Shown piece by piece: positions 1 through 10,937 of a stretch of DNA of 64,000 nucleotides; the first letter of the stretch is position 1; each line of letters opens with the position of its first letter. The notes beneath the pieces are model-generated. The model made no database searches. It had not been told where the DNA came from and worked only from the letters and a program-made list of their open reading frames with translations. The translations under genes and the position numbers were made by a program. Source of the DNA: an uncultured Caldimonas sp. GTDB taxonomy: Bacteria > Pseudomonadota > Gammaproteobacteria > Burkholderiales > Burkholderiaceae. Location: the NCBI RefSeq assembly GCF_946480305.1, contig NZ_CAMLJQ010000020.1, positions 1-64,000 of the forward strand, written 5' to 3'.

Positions 1-1
1 C

Positions 2-226
2 ATCGAGCGCGGTGCGGTGAAGCAGCAGAACTTCCCCGACTACCCGCTGCTGACGTTCGCCGAGACACCCGTGATCGAAACCCACGTCGTGCGCAGCGGG
101 CGGGCGCCGGGCGGCGTCGGCGAACCCGGCACGCCACCGGTGGCGCCGGCGCTTGCTGGTGCCTTGTTCACCCTGACCGGGCGACGCTTGCGCAGTCTTC
201 CGCTCCTGCCTCGCAATCCCGTATGA
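2..226 (+). CDS. C-terminal end of a molybdopterin-binding oxidoreductase subunit (xanthine dehydrogenase / isoquinoline 1-oxidoreductase beta type), partial
   Basis: The window opens inside this gene, so only the last 74 codons are visible. The reading frame is open from base 2 and ends at TGA (224-226). The segment NFPDYPLL, the glycine/proline-rich stretch GGVGEPGTPPVAPAL and the terminal TGRRLRSLPL are typical of the extreme C-terminus of large molybdenum-hydroxylase subunits. In that family this region helps bind the molybdopterin cytosine dinucleotide cofactor, with a conserved glutamate in the GVGEPG segment. The substrate cannot be told from this fragment. Iron-sulfur subunit and accessory genes, if present, lie upstream of the window. 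Confidence 0.75.
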   Translation: MERGAVKQQNFPDYPLLTFAETPVIETHVVRSGRAPGGVGEPGTPPVAPALAGALFTLTGRRLRSLPLLPRNPV

Positions 227-330
227 CACTCACCTTGTTGGCAACCCCCTGAAGCGGGGGCATGCGCGACACATGTGCCTGTTACATTTCGAGGCCGCGT
301 AGAAACGAGCGGCGTAGTAGAGAGGTTGAA

Positions 331-1281
331 ATGCTGAACAGAGGGTGGGTGAGCGCCTTTGCTGTTGTGTTGACGGCATGTGGCGGCGGCGGCGGCGGTG
401 GTGGCAGCAATGCCGACATTGAAGCCTTGGGTCTCAGTTTCAGTTATCCCCAACCGAGCGCGGCCGTATGGACTGACACCACGATTAGCCCCTTGATCAA
501 TGGACTCGAGGGAAACTCACCGCGGTGTTCACTTGTCTCTGGTGTGTTGCCGCTTGGACTGGAATTGAACCGCAACTGCACCTTGACCGGACAGCCGCTG
601 GGCAATGGCAACTTTTCCGCAACGATCCGATTGACGGTGGAGGGCTACCGCGGCTACGTCGATGCGAACGTCACGTTTGTCGTTGGTGCGCCGGGTGTGC
701 ATTACTGGGACCTGTTCGGCAACACACGCCTCACGTGGGGGCAAGCCTATAGTTTTGCGCCCACCATCGGCAACGGCGGTGCCATTCCCGCGCCCGGCGA
801 CACCTTGAGGTATGAACTTGTCGGTACGCTGCCAGCGGGAATGTCCTTCAATACGACGACCGGCTATATCAGCGGGACACCGACCCGGCCGGACGACTTT
901 GCCTCTTTCAGTGTGGAGGCGACCGTTACGCGCGCCGGGCGCACCCACGTATTTACTTCGCTTGGCTATTCGCCGACGGTAGCCAGTCCGCCTTATCACG
1001 TGGCGTACAGCACGACCCGCTACTACTCATTGGGAGAGAGCATCAGCATTGCGCCGGCGCTGTTCGATATACCCGACGACGCTGTCCTCCATTACTCCAT
1101 ACAGCCCAATGAGGGTGGCAACCTGTCCCTGCCAACCGGGCTTTCGATCGATCCGTCAACGGGCCTTATCTCGGGCGTAGCGACTGGAACGATTTTCGGG
1201 AATGTCGGCATTCGCATCGAAGTGGTTCGTAACCGCCTGAGCCACGTTTTGGAGACCGCTGTTTTCCTGGCGGTCCAGTAA
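331..1281 (+). CDS. Putative Ig-repeat lipoprotein
   Basis: This is a 316-residue protein starting at ATG 331, with AGAGAGG a few bases upstream. An in-frame ATG at 262 lacks a ribosome binding site and gives an arginine-rich lead, so it was not used. The N-terminus has a short hydrophobic segment and a lipobox LTAC at residues 14-17, so it is probably a lipid-anchored envelope protein. The acylated Cys is followed by eight glycines. The rest holds about three repeats of the putative-Ig (He_PIG) type, each with a motif like LPAGMSFNTTTGYISGTP. Such repeats are found in bacterial surface and adhesion proteins. The specific role is unknown. Confidence 0.7.
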   Translation: MLNRGWVSAFAVVLTACGGGGGGGGSNADIEALGLSFSYPQPSAAVWTDTTISPLINGLEGNSPRCSLVSGVLPLGLELNRNCTLTGQPLGNGNFSATIRLTVEGYRGYVDANVTFVVGAPGVHYWDLFGNTRLTWGQAYSFAPTIGNGGAIPAPGDTLRYELVGTLPAGMSFNTTTGYISGTPTRPDDFASFSVEATVTRAGRTHVFTSLGYSPTVASPPYHVAYSTTRYYSLGESISIAPALFDIPDDAVLHYSIQPNEGGNLSLPTGLSIDPSTGLISGVATGTIFGNVGIRIEVVRNRLSHVLETAVFLAVQ

Positions 1282-1323
1282 AAATTCGGCGCCCATTCGC
1301 TTCCGTCAGCGCAAGCAGTCTTA

Positions 1324-2172
1324 CTAGCAGACGGTTCCACGCGCCACGTTCAGCTCGTCGCGCGTTGCCTGCGCCGCCCGCCGGGCGGCCGCAGCAAAGT
1401 CGTCGCCGCTGCTCGCGTACAGCACGGCACGCGACGAGTTGACGATCACCAGCCCGGTGATGCCGCTCGCATCGGCCCGGTAGCCGGCCTGCACGGTGGC
1501 GCGTGCATCGCCACCTTGCGCGCCCACGCCGGGAATCAGCAGCGGCACGGTCGGTGCCAGCTCGCGCACGCGGGCGATCTCTTCGGGGTAGGTGGCGCCA
1601 ACCACCAGGCCCAGCTGACCGTTGCGGTTCCAGTCTCCCTGGGCCAAGTGCGCCAGGTGTTCGTACACACGCGGCTGGCCGTCCACGTCGGCCAGCCGGC
1701 GGTTCTGCAGGTCCGACCCGCCGGGGTTGGACGTGCGGCACAGCAGGATCGCGCCCTTGCCCGGATAGCGCAGATAGGGCTCCACCGAGTCGAAACCCAT
1801 GAAGGGGGACAGCGTGACCGCGTCGGCGCCGTAGCGCACGAAGGCTTCCTTGGCGTACTGCTCGGCGGTGGAGCCGATGTCGCCGCGCTTGGCGTCCAGG
1901 ATCACCGGCACATGGGGTGCCACGGCATGCATGTGGGCCATCAGCTTCTCCAGCTGGGCCTCGGCGCTGTGGGCGGCGAAGTAGGCGATCTGCGGCTTGA
2001 AGGCGATCACCAGGTCCTTGGTGGCATCGACGATCGCTGCGCAGAAGTCGTAGATGCGAGCCGGGTCGTCTTTCCAGCTGCCGGGAAAGCGCGCCGGTTC
2101 CGGGTCGAGCCCGACGCACAGCAGGGAGCGGTTGGTGCGCTCGGCCGCGCGCAGCATGTCGATGAAGTCCAT
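1324..2172 (-). CDS. pyrF: Orotidine 5'-phosphate decarboxylase, type 2
   Basis: This 282-residue enzyme catalyses the last step of de novo UMP synthesis, decarboxylation of OMP, in the cytoplasm. The signature [10 protein letters not shown] with the catalytic Asp and Lys lies near residue 90, and the phosphate-binding region GVGAQGGD is near residue 220. The length and the N-terminal [10 protein letters not shown] fit the longer type 2 branch rather than the roughly 230-residue E. coli form. The start is ATG 2172 (MDFIDML); an in-frame ATG three codons upstream at 2181 is also possible. The gene ends in TAG followed directly by TAA. It is divergent from the GntR-type gene at 2273. Confidence 0.95.
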   Translation of the reverse strand: MDFIDMLRAAERTNRSLLCVGLDPEPARFPGSWKDDPARIYDFCAAIVDATKDLVIAFKPQIAYFAAHSAEAQLEKLMAHMHAVAPHVPVILDAKRGDIGSTAEQYAKEAFVRYGADAVTLSPFMGFDSVEPYLRYPGKGAILLCRTSNPGGSDLQNRRLADVDGQPRVYEHLAHLAQGDWNRNGQLGLVVGATYPEEIARVRELAPTVPLLIPGVGAQGGDARATVQAGYRADASGITGLVIVNSSRAVLYASSGDDFAAAARRAAQATRDELNVARGTVC

Positions 2173-2272
2173 GGGCGGCATTCTATTGAGGGCGACGCAT
2201 GACGCAGACAGGGTCGCAGCGGCGGCCATAGAATCATCCGATGTTTTCCTCCACGACCCGAAAGCATCGCAC

Positions 2273-4392
<2,120 letters not shown>

Positions 4393-4429
4393 TTAGGGGC
4401 TCGGCTCCCCGCTCCCCCCGGCACTGCCC

Positions 4430-5185
4430 ATGACCCGCAACGACTGCCTCAATGCCTCCACCTTTCGCGTCGGCTCAGACGACTACGCGCGCTGGCGCCC
4501 GCGCTATCCGGCGGAGCTGTTCGAGTACCTGAAGCAACTGGCGCCGTCGCACCGGCTCGCGTGGGACTGCGGTACCGGCAGCGGGCAGGCAGCGGTGGCC
4601 CTGGCAGCGCATTTCGATCACGTCGTGGCGAGCGACGTCAGCATCGAGCAACTGCGCGCCGCGCATGCGGCCCCGCGCGTGAGCTACGTGCAGGCGGCCT
4701 CTGAACAGGTGCCGTTGCCACCGGGTTGCGCTGCCCTCGTCACGGCAGCGCAGGCTGCCCACTGGTTCGATCTGCCGCGCTTTCATGCCGAGGTGCGGCG
4801 CGTGCTGGAGCCCAAAGGCGTGCTTGCGCTGTTCGGCTACACCTTCTTCCGCGTGGCATCGGACGTCGACGACGCCGTGCGCCGTGTGGTGCTCGATCCC
4901 GTGATGCCGTACTGGGCGCGGGGTAATGGCGTGCTGAGTGGGGGCTACGGCGAGCTGGACTTTCCCTACGACGAGCTGCGCATGCCCCGCTTCGAGATCA
5001 CCGTGCAGTGGCGGCTCGACGAGCTGCTGGGCTACGTGGGCACCTGGTCTGCCGTGAAGCGCTGGCAGCAGGCGACTGGTGCTTCGCTGCAGGAACCGGC
5101 GCGTCGCGCGCTGGCCCCGCTGTGGGGCAGCGGCGCGCGCGAGGTGCGCATGCCGATGGCCGTGCGAGTGGGCCGACTGCGCTGA
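4430..5185 (+). CDS. Class I SAM-dependent methyltransferase
   Basis: This is a 251-residue protein with a methyltransferase type 11 core. The SAM-binding motif I WDCGTGSGQAAVALA is near residue 45, an acidic loop ASDVSIEQL follows, and a later motif AAQAAHWFDLPRF stands where the post-I region ends. The N-terminus FRVGSDDYARWRPRYP resembles a widespread family of uncharacterised methyltransferases related to yeast trans-aconitate methyltransferase. The substrate cannot be assigned. Start ATG 4430 is 91 bp from the divergent purB start. The stop lies 4 bp from the end of the convergent M48 protease gene. Confidence 0.8.
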   Translation: MTRNDCLNASTFRVGSDDYARWRPRYPAELFEYLKQLAPSHRLAWDCGTGSGQAAVALAAHFDHVVASDVSIEQLRAAHAAPRVSYVQAASEQVPLPPGCAALVTAAQAAHWFDLPRFHAEVRRVLEPKGVLALFGYTFFRVASDVDDAVRRVVLDPVMPYWARGNGVLSGGYGELDFPYDELRMPRFEITVQWRLDELLGYVGTWSAVKRWQQATGASLQEPARRALAPLWGSGAREVRMPMAVRVGRLR

Positions 5186-5189
5186 CGCG

Positions 5190-6203
5190 TTATTGCGCGG
5201 CCTCGCGGAACAGGCGGATCCGCTCGGCGTCGGCCGGGTGGCTTGCGAACGCGATGCCGAGGGCGGAGCGTTCCCGGTCGCCTTTCTTCTCGGCGATCTT
5301 GTCGAAGAAGCGCACCATCGCCAGCGGCGAGATGCCGGCGGCCTTCATGATGCGGATCGAGTCGCGATCGGCCTCGCGCTCGGCATCGCGTGAATAGCCG
5401 GCTTGCCCGAGCACGACCGGGGCTGTGGCGAGCCAGCTGCTGAAGTCGCCGAACGCCAGGCTCGCGACCGCGCCGAGGATGGTGGTCTGGACGAGCGCGC
5501 GCATGCCGTGCCGCCGTTCGACGTGGCCCAGTTCGTGGGCCAGTACACCGACGATCACTTCCTCGTCGCCACCGACCAGCTTCACCAGCTCGTCGGTCAT
5601 CACGATGGTGCCGCCCGGCAGTGCAAAGGCGTTGGGGCCGATCCGGCTCTTGTGGAAGTGGAGCTGCCACCGCGGTGCGTTACCTGCAGGGTAGGCCTTC
5701 TGCACGGCCCGCTCGAATGCGACGCGCAGGCGCCGCTGGTCGGCCTCCGGCAACTGGCTCGGCGCCAGCATGTGCGTGCCGAAGGAGCCGTAGGCCGACT
5801 CGCCGATCGCTTCGTCGACGCTGTGCGGCACAAAGCCCACGACCCCGCGCGCGGCCCAGGGCAACCCCCACAGGTAGGCGGCGACGACGATGCCCAGCAG
5901 CACGACGACCGAGGCCAGCACGGCCCGCCAGCTCTGTTGCAGGCGTGAGACCGCCCCGTCGTGCTGGCCGGCGGCCGAGGCCCATGCGTCCCACGCGGCC
6001 GCGTCGCTGCCATGCAGCGAGGCACCGTCCTCGAAGTGCGCCACGCGCTTGCCGTGGCGCGTCCGCTCGGGCCATTGCACGGCCTTCAGCGGGGTGCGGC
6101 GCTCCACGCCCTCGCCGAGCAGATGCAGGTGGCCGTTTTCGATGCGGGCTTCGACGCGCACCGGCCGCGCAGAGCGGCCGTCGAAGTAGTCGAGCGAGAT
6201 CAC
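5190..6203 (-). CDS. M48-family membrane metalloprotease
   Basis: This is a 337-residue predicted membrane protease. After a domain of about 90 residues there is one transmembrane helix (VLASVVVLLGIVVAAYLWG). It is followed by an M48 peptidase domain with the zinc motif HELGH, more His residues in the following ERRHG, and a downstream zinc-ligand glutamate in AEREADRDSI. M48 proteases of this kind take part in envelope protein turnover. The most likely start is GTG 6203, four bases after the TGA of the DUF898 gene, so the two are probably co-transcribed. Upstream in-frame ATG 6260 would overlap that gene and is less likely. Confidence 0.85.
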   Translation of the reverse strand: MISLDYFDGRSARPVRVEARIENGHLHLLGEGVERRTPLKAVQWPERTRHGKRVAHFEDGASLHGSDAAAWDAWASAAGQHDGAVSRLQQSWRAVLASVVVLLGIVVAAYLWGLPWAARGVVGFVPHSVDEAIGESAYGSFGTHMLAPSQLPEADQRRLRVAFERAVQKAYPAGNAPRWQLHFHKSRIGPNAFALPGGTIVMTDELVKLVGGDEEVIVGVLAHELGHVERRHGMRALVQTTILGAVASLAFGDFSSWLATAPVVLGQAGYSRDAEREADRDSIRIMKAAGISPLAMVRFFDKIAEKKGDRERSALGIAFASHPADAERIRLFREAAQ

Positions 6204-6207
6204 GCGG

Positions 6208-7500
6208 TCACATGCCCAGGTCGAAACCGAGCAGGTCGTCGCCCATGTCGGCTGCGGCATCGCCCATGCGCGGCTTCAGGGCCGTGTAGAGCTCGTCGAG
6301 GTCGATGCGTGAGACCAGCGTGACGGCCTGCAGGCGCATGCGGCGGTTGGCGATGGCTGCCCAGGGCCAGTACAGCCCGAGCGTGATCATCGACAGCAGG
6401 TAGTTCTTCAGCTGCAGGATGATGTATTCGGACAGCATCAGCTCGCTGCGAAAGCGCAGGTAGCGGTTGCCGGTCTTGGTCCACAGCAGGTTCTGCAGCC
6501 GCACGGTGAAGTAGGGCGCCACCACGATGTAGATGTACAGGCCGCCGAACAGGAACAGCGCCCACGCGAACACCGCGAGGATGATCAGCACCGCGCTGGA
6601 CCACTCCTGCCCTGAGAACACGCCGCCGAGCGTGGCTGCCACGGCGATGCCCAGCGTGACGGGCACGGCCAGGGCCATCAGGAAGGTGCGCAGGTAGATG
6701 CCGTACACCGGGCGGATGCCGAGGCGCAGTTCCGTCTGCAGTTGCGCCAGGCGGTAGTGGTCGTGCTGGTACTTCTTCTGACGCCAGTGGAAGTAGGGCA
6801 ACGCCAGCATGCCGACGCCCAGCACCGCGAGGATCGCGTACACGCTCGCCTCGGCGACCTCGAGATCGGTCTGGCCCGCCTCACCGTCGGCCAGCAGGCC
6901 GATGGCAGACGGCAGCAGCAGGAAGATCAACAGCGGTACCGCCAGCGCCTTGTAGGCATCGGCCGTAGAGCCGACGAAGGAGAAGCGCAACCCGCGCCAG
7001 CTGGTGTGGCCCATGCGGAACTGCAGTGCTGCCCGCAGCAGCAGCGGCCACAGCAGGCTCAACGCCAGCGCCGCGACGAAGCCCGCCACCGGCGAGAACT
7101 CGCCCGCGTGGCCGTAGGCGGCGATCAGCACGCCGGCGAAGAAGGTGCCGCGCAGCATCTTGCGAGGTTGGCCGTGGAAGTCGAGCGCATGGCCGGCGAC
7201 GACCGTGTTGCCGTAGAAGTAGCGCAGCTTCCTGACCTTGGCCCACGGGTAGTAGATCCCGAGGGTCACCAGCGTCAACAGCAGGTTGACGATCCAGATG
7301 CGGAAGTATTCGGAGCCGGAGCCGGTGAATTCGAGCGGAATGTGGTGGGCGTGAGCGGGGTGCAGGAGCCGCGAGAAGACGCTGTTGGACGGCGCTTCGG
7401 ATCCGATCGAGCTGACCATGCCCGACATGCCGCCGCTGTCCACGACCACGGCCCCGCCATCGGGAACCGGCAGATGCGCCGACGCGACATTGGTATTCAT
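6208..7500 (-). CDS. DUF898 (YjgN-type) multi-pass membrane protein
   Basis: This is a 430-residue protein with about eight or nine hydrophobic helices. The first helical block FRIWIVNLLLTLVTLGIYYPWAK and the similar block near the C-terminus (LKNYLLSMITLGLYWPWA) are the repeated hallmark of DUF898 (E. coli YjgN type). The function of the family is unknown. Start ATG 7500 is preceded by GGGAGG at a good distance, so a longer upstream reading frame was not used. The M48 protease gene follows immediately. DUF898 and M48 genes often sit together, which suggests, but does not prove, a joint envelope role. Confidence 0.85.
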   Translation of the reverse strand: MNTNVASAHLPVPDGGAVVVDSGGMSGMVSSIGSEAPSNSVFSRLLHPAHAHHIPLEFTGSGSEYFRIWIVNLLLTLVTLGIYYPWAKVRKLRYFYGNTVVAGHALDFHGQPRKMLRGTFFAGVLIAAYGHAGEFSPVAGFVAALALSLLWPLLLRAALQFRMGHTSWRGLRFSFVGSTADAYKALAVPLLIFLLLPSAIGLLADGEAGQTDLEVAEASVYAILAVLGVGMLALPYFHWRQKKYQHDHYRLAQLQTELRLGIRPVYGIYLRTFLMALAVPVTLGIAVAATLGGVFSGQEWSSAVLIILAVFAWALFLFGGLYIYIVVAPYFTVRLQNLLWTKTGNRYLRFRSELMLSEYIILQLKNYLLSMITLGLYWPWAAIANRRMRLQAVTLVSRIDLDELYTALKPRMGDAAADMGDDLLGFDLGM

Positions 7501-7555
7501 TCGTGCTCCCTCCCGCAGGGCTTGGTGCCCTTCCACCCCGGGCGACTGTAACACC

Positions 7556-7579
7556 CGGGGGATGTCGCAGCATCCCCCG
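7556..7579. promoter_or_regulatory. 9-bp inverted repeat CGGGGGATG / CATCCCCCG
   Basis: CGGGGGATG (7556-7564) and CATCCCCCG (7571-7579) form a perfect inverted repeat with a 6-nt spacer. It lies between the divergent DUF898 and glutathione transferase genes. A repeat with the same ATCCCC/GGGGAT core sits in front of the response regulator gene at about 10903-10929. It could be an operator or a hairpin in the mRNA leader. No binding protein can be named from sequence. Confidence 0.35.
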
Positions 7580-7664
7580 TATGGGTTGGCTGCCGCGCAG
7601 CAACACTGCCCGATTTGCCTGTCACGAGCCCCTAGAATCGGCCCCACACCATTGCAGTCACACC

Positions 7665-8285
7665 ATGAAACTGATCGGATCGCTGACCAGCCCCTACGTG
7701 CGCAAGGTGCGTATCGTGATGGCCGAAAAGAGGCTGGACTACAAGCTCGAACTCGAGGACGTCTGGGCCGCCGGCTCCAGCATCGTCCAGTCCAACCCGC
7801 TCGGCAAGGTGCCGTGCCTGGTGATGGAAGGCGGCGAGGCAGTGTTCGATTCGCGCGTGATCGTCGAATACCTCGACACACTCTCGCCGGTGCAGCGGCT
7901 GATCCCGGCCACCGGACGCGAACGCGTCGAGGTGCGCACGTGGGAGGCGCTGTCCGACGGACTGCTCGATGCCAGCATCCTGGCGCGGCTCGAGCAGACC
8001 TGGCCGGGGCGCACCGAACTGCAGCGCAGCTCGGCCTGGATCGATCGCCAGATGGAGAAGGTGCACGCCTGCGTCAAGGCGATGGGCCAGGGACTTGGCG
8101 ACCGCCCGTGGTGTGCCGGCATCCATTTCACGCTGGCCGACATTGCGGTCGGTTGCGCACTCGGCTACCTCGACTTCCGCTTCCCGCACATCGACTGGCG
8201 GCGCGACCACCCCAACCTGGCTCGGCTGCACGACAAGCTGTCGCAGCGGCCCAGCTTCGCCGACACGTTGCCGCCGCAAGCCTGA
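7665..8285 (+). CDS. Glutathione S-transferase family protein
   Basis: This is a 206-residue cytoplasmic protein. The N-terminal thioredoxin-like domain (residues 1-75) starts MKLIGSLTSPYVRKV and contains the cis-proline segment NPLGKVPCLV and the glutathione-contacting DSRVIVEYLD. The C-terminal helical domain includes FTLADIAVGCALGYLDFR, the usual N-capping box region. The N-terminal pattern SLTSPYVRKVRIV suggests a Ser-type catalytic residue in a proteobacterial group related to YibF of E. coli. The real substrate is unknown. Start ATG 7665 fits the domain boundary exactly. Confidence 0.88.
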   Translation: MKLIGSLTSPYVRKVRIVMAEKRLDYKLELEDVWAAGSSIVQSNPLGKVPCLVMEGGEAVFDSRVIVEYLDTLSPVQRLIPATGRERVEVRTWEALSDGLLDASILARLEQTWPGRTELQRSSAWIDRQMEKVHACVKAMGQGLGDRPWCAGIHFTLADIAVGCALGYLDFRFPHIDWRRDHPNLARLHDKLSQRPSFADTLPPQA

Positions 8286-8322
8286 CGCTGGCGGCCGTCG
8301 CCGGATTCGGGCTTTCAGGCCT

Positions 8323-10221
8323 TCAAGCGGCGTCCTGCCGGACCTGTTCGCGCGCCGGCAGCGGCGCGGCAAAACTCAGGCGCACCGACCAGCCTTCCGG
8401 ATGCGGGCCGATCTCGATGTCCGCTCCCAGGTTCTTCGCGCGCTGGCGCATGTTGGCCAGTCCGCGCTTGCCGCTCGGCATGGCGGGCAGGCGGGAGGTG
8501 CCCGGCATCGAGCGCTGCAACAGGCCGTTGTCCAGCACGGTGAGCTCGATGCGATCCCCCACGCGGGCCAGGGTCAGCCACACGACGGTCGCCTGCGCGT
8601 GCTTGATCACGTTGGTGAAGGCTTCGCGCACGATGCGCAGCACCTGCAGCGTCGCGCCGGGGGCCAGCTCCGCGTCGACAGCGTCGTCGTCGACGTTCCA
8701 GACCAGCCGCACGCCCGCGGCGCGCAATGAGGGCTCCACGCGGAAGCGCATTTCGGCCAGCGCCTCGCCGATGCTGCGCTGATCGGTTTCGAGCGAGTCG
8801 AGCGACAGGCGCAACTCGACCAGGCAGTCGTCGAGCGCCTGCCGCAGTTCGTGCAGCGTGGCAGGGTCCACGGTGTTGCTCGAGGCCGGCGTGAGTTGTT
8901 GCGACAGCGCGATCGCGCCGACCAGCCGTCCGCCCAGCCCGTCGTGCATTTCGCGCAGGATGCGGTCGCGCTCGGCCGCCGCCGCCTGGTGCCGTTCCAC
9001 CTCGCGGCGCCCTTCGAACACCTGTTCGATCTCGCGTTGCTTGCGCTCCACGGCTTCCTGCAGGTCGCGATTGGTGTGGCGCAGGCGGTTCAGCGTCTCG
9101 GCGTAGTCCTCGACCAGCCGCCACGCCATCACGAACAGCAGGAACACGATGGCATAACGCGACCAGGTGTAGGCGTCGTAGTCGTGCAGCAGGCGAAACA
9201 CGATCCAGTCGCGCGCACCGAACACGGCGCCCACCAACGCGCACAGGCACAGCAGGGCACCGGTGCGCGAACGCTCGCGCACCGTGTAGTGCGCGAGGAA
9301 GAGGGTCATGCCGACGGTCAGGGCCAGGATCAGCAGCAAATGCACGGTGCGCAACTGCGGCAGGTTGAACACCGCATTGCCGAGCGAGAGCAGCACCGCC
9401 AGGCCCGCGAACCCGGCCATGATCCGGCGTGCGAGTGCGGTGTCGCGGTGCACCACGATCAGCAGCGACATCGAGATCGACGCGACGAAGATGCTGTAGG
9501 TGACCTCGTAGGCCCAGTGCAAGGCGTTGGCCCAGATGCCTGGCTGGTGCACGCTGAGCGCGCCGACGCGCCACGCCCACACCAGGTTGGCGAGTGCAAA
9601 CCAGCCGTACATGGACTGGCGCGTGCGCCACGCGACGAGCACGCCCAGCAGGCCCATCACCAGGCTGGCGCTGACGACGAACCAGCTGCCCCGCACCTGT
9701 GCGTTCATCGCGTGCTCGTACAGCGGTTCGAGCTCGGTGTCGTTGCCCGCCCACACTGTCGAGAGGCCGGCTTCGCGCCTGGGTTGCCCGATCACCTGGA
9801 TGACGACGACGTTTCCGTGCGGGCGCACCAGCGCGGGAGGCAGCCGCACCAGCAGCGGCTCGTTGCTGTAGTTGGGCAGCGGCAGCGTTTCGCCACCGAC
9901 TTCCAGCACGGACTCGCCGTTGAAATGGATGCGAAACGCATTGCCGATGCGCCGCATGAACAGTGCGGGCCGATCCACCTTGAGGGCGGCATCGGGCAGA
10001 TCGAGCCGGTAGCTGGCGCGCCCGTTGCGGCCGGGGGCCGTGTGCTCCCATGCGTCGGGCAGCGGGACCATGCGCTCGGCGGATTCCGGCACGGTGTGAT
10101 CGGTCAGCCAGGCGGTCTGCACGCGCACCGGCTCGGCGCCGGCCAGCGGCGCCCAGAGGCCGAGCACGACCGCCAGGAGCAGCCCGCCGAGCAGGCGGGC
10201 CATGCGCACGAAGCCGGTCAT
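8323..10221 (-). CDS. NarL-type sensor histidine kinase with 7TM sensory region
   Basis: This 632-residue membrane kinase begins with a signal-like helix. A periplasmic jelly-roll-like domain follows at roughly residues 30-170, with about seven transmembrane helices at roughly 180-375, as in 7TMR-DISM receptors. A coiled segment (NRDLQEAVERKQREIEQVFE) leads to a HisKA_3 dimerisation domain with the phosphoacceptor His in EMHDGLGGRL. An HATPase domain has REAFTNVIKHAQA and GKRGLANMRQRA. It partners the response regulator immediately upstream: the start ATG (10221-10219) shares one base with that gene's TGA, so translation is probably coupled. The signal is unknown. Confidence 0.9.
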   Translation of the reverse strand: MTGFVRMARLLGGLLLAVVLGLWAPLAGAEPVRVQTAWLTDHTVPESAERMVPLPDAWEHTAPGRNGRASYRLDLPDAALKVDRPALFMRRIGNAFRIHFNGESVLEVGGETLPLPNYSNEPLLVRLPPALVRPHGNVVVIQVIGQPRREAGLSTVWAGNDTELEPLYEHAMNAQVRGSWFVVSASLVMGLLGVLVAWRTRQSMYGWFALANLVWAWRVGALSVHQPGIWANALHWAYEVTYSIFVASISMSLLIVVHRDTALARRIMAGFAGLAVLLSLGNAVFNLPQLRTVHLLLILALTVGMTLFLAHYTVRERSRTGALLCLCALVGAVFGARDWIVFRLLHDYDAYTWSRYAIVFLLFVMAWRLVEDYAETLNRLRHTNRDLQEAVERKQREIEQVFEGRREVERHQAAAAERDRILREMHDGLGGRLVGAIALSQQLTPASSNTVDPATLHELRQALDDCLVELRLSLDSLETDQRSIGEALAEMRFRVEPSLRAAGVRLVWNVDDDAVDAELAPGATLQVLRIVREAFTNVIKHAQATVVWLTLARVGDRIELTVLDNGLLQRSMPGTSRLPAMPSGKRGLANMRQRAKNLGADIEIGPHPEGWSVRLSFAAPLPAREQVRQDAA

Positions 10222-10877
10222 CAGCCGGCCAGTCGCATCTCGGCCGGGCGGTGTCGGATCTGCAGCTTGGCGTAGATGCCGCGCACGTGGGTGGCCACTG
10301 CGTGCGCCGTCATCATCAAGCGTTCACCCACCTCTTCCGGCACGTAGCCCTGGGCCACGAGCTTCAGCACGGCATGCTCGGCGCCCGACAGCTGGTCGGC
10401 CGTGGGCATGGCGCCGTCGAAGCGTTTGAGCAGGTAGCGCGCGATGGCCGGCGAGATGGGCGACTCGCCGTGCGCTGCACGCTGCACGGCCTGGACCAGC
10501 TCGCGGTCCGGGCAGCCTTTCAGGAAGTAGCCGTCGGCACCGGCCTCGATCGCGTGGATCACGCGACTTTCGTCGCCGAACACCGAGAACACCAGGATGT
10601 GCGGGTGCCAGCCGCCCTGCTGCGCGTTCAGCTCGCGGATCAACTCGGTGGCGTCGCCGTCCGGCAGGCCGAGGTCGGACAGCAGGACGTCGGGCTGGCA
10701 CTGGGGCAGCTCGGCGCGCGCCTTCGAGAGGCGGTCGGCGTGGCCGACGCAGCGGATGCCCTGCGCGCCGTTGAGCGCGTCGAGCACGTGACGAGCCAGC
10801 AGAGGATCGTCTTCGACCAGGTAAACCGAAAGCACGGGAGGGCCGCCCAGAGGTTGGTTTTGTAACGTGGGAGGCAT
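10221..10877 (-). CDS. LuxR/NarL-family response regulator
   Basis: This regulator of about 218 residues has an N-terminal receiver domain. The acidic pair is in LVEDDPLL, the phosphoacceptor Asp in LLSDLGLPDG and the conserved Lys in FLKG. A C-terminal helix-turn-helix of LuxR type follows (LSGAEHAVLKLVAQGYVPEEVGERL). It forms an operon with the kinase that follows. The start is uncertain: ATG 10877 is used, but a longer start at 10910 and an internal GTG just before LSVYLVEDD are possible, and none has a convincing ribosome binding site. The upstream region carries a GC-rich inverted repeat at 10903-10929 that might be autoregulatory. Confidence 0.85.
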   Translation of the reverse strand: MPPTLQNQPLGGPPVLSVYLVEDDPLLARHVLDALNGAQGIRCVGHADRLSKARAELPQCQPDVLLSDLGLPDGDATELIRELNAQQGGWHPHILVFSVFGDESRVIHAIEAGADGYFLKGCPDRELVQAVQRAAHGESPISPAIARYLLKRFDGAMPTADQLSGAEHAVLKLVAQGYVPEEVGERLMMTAHAVATHVRGIYAKLQIRHRPAEMRLAG

Positions 10878-10902
10878 CGTAAACAAGCAGGCCCTCCCCG
10901 GC

Positions 10903-10929
10903 ATCCCCACGGATTGGGGGATCGCCCCC
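10903..10929. promoter_or_regulatory. Overlapping inverted repeats upstream of the response regulator gene
   Basis: ATCCCC (10903-10908) and GGGGAT (10917-10922) form an inverted repeat. It overlaps a second one, GGGGG-ATCG-CCCCC (10916-10929). Both lie just upstream of the likely response-regulator start. The core matches the repeat at 7556-7579. A regulator binding site is plausible but not shown. Confidence 0.3.
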
Positions 10930-10937
10930 GGGATTTC

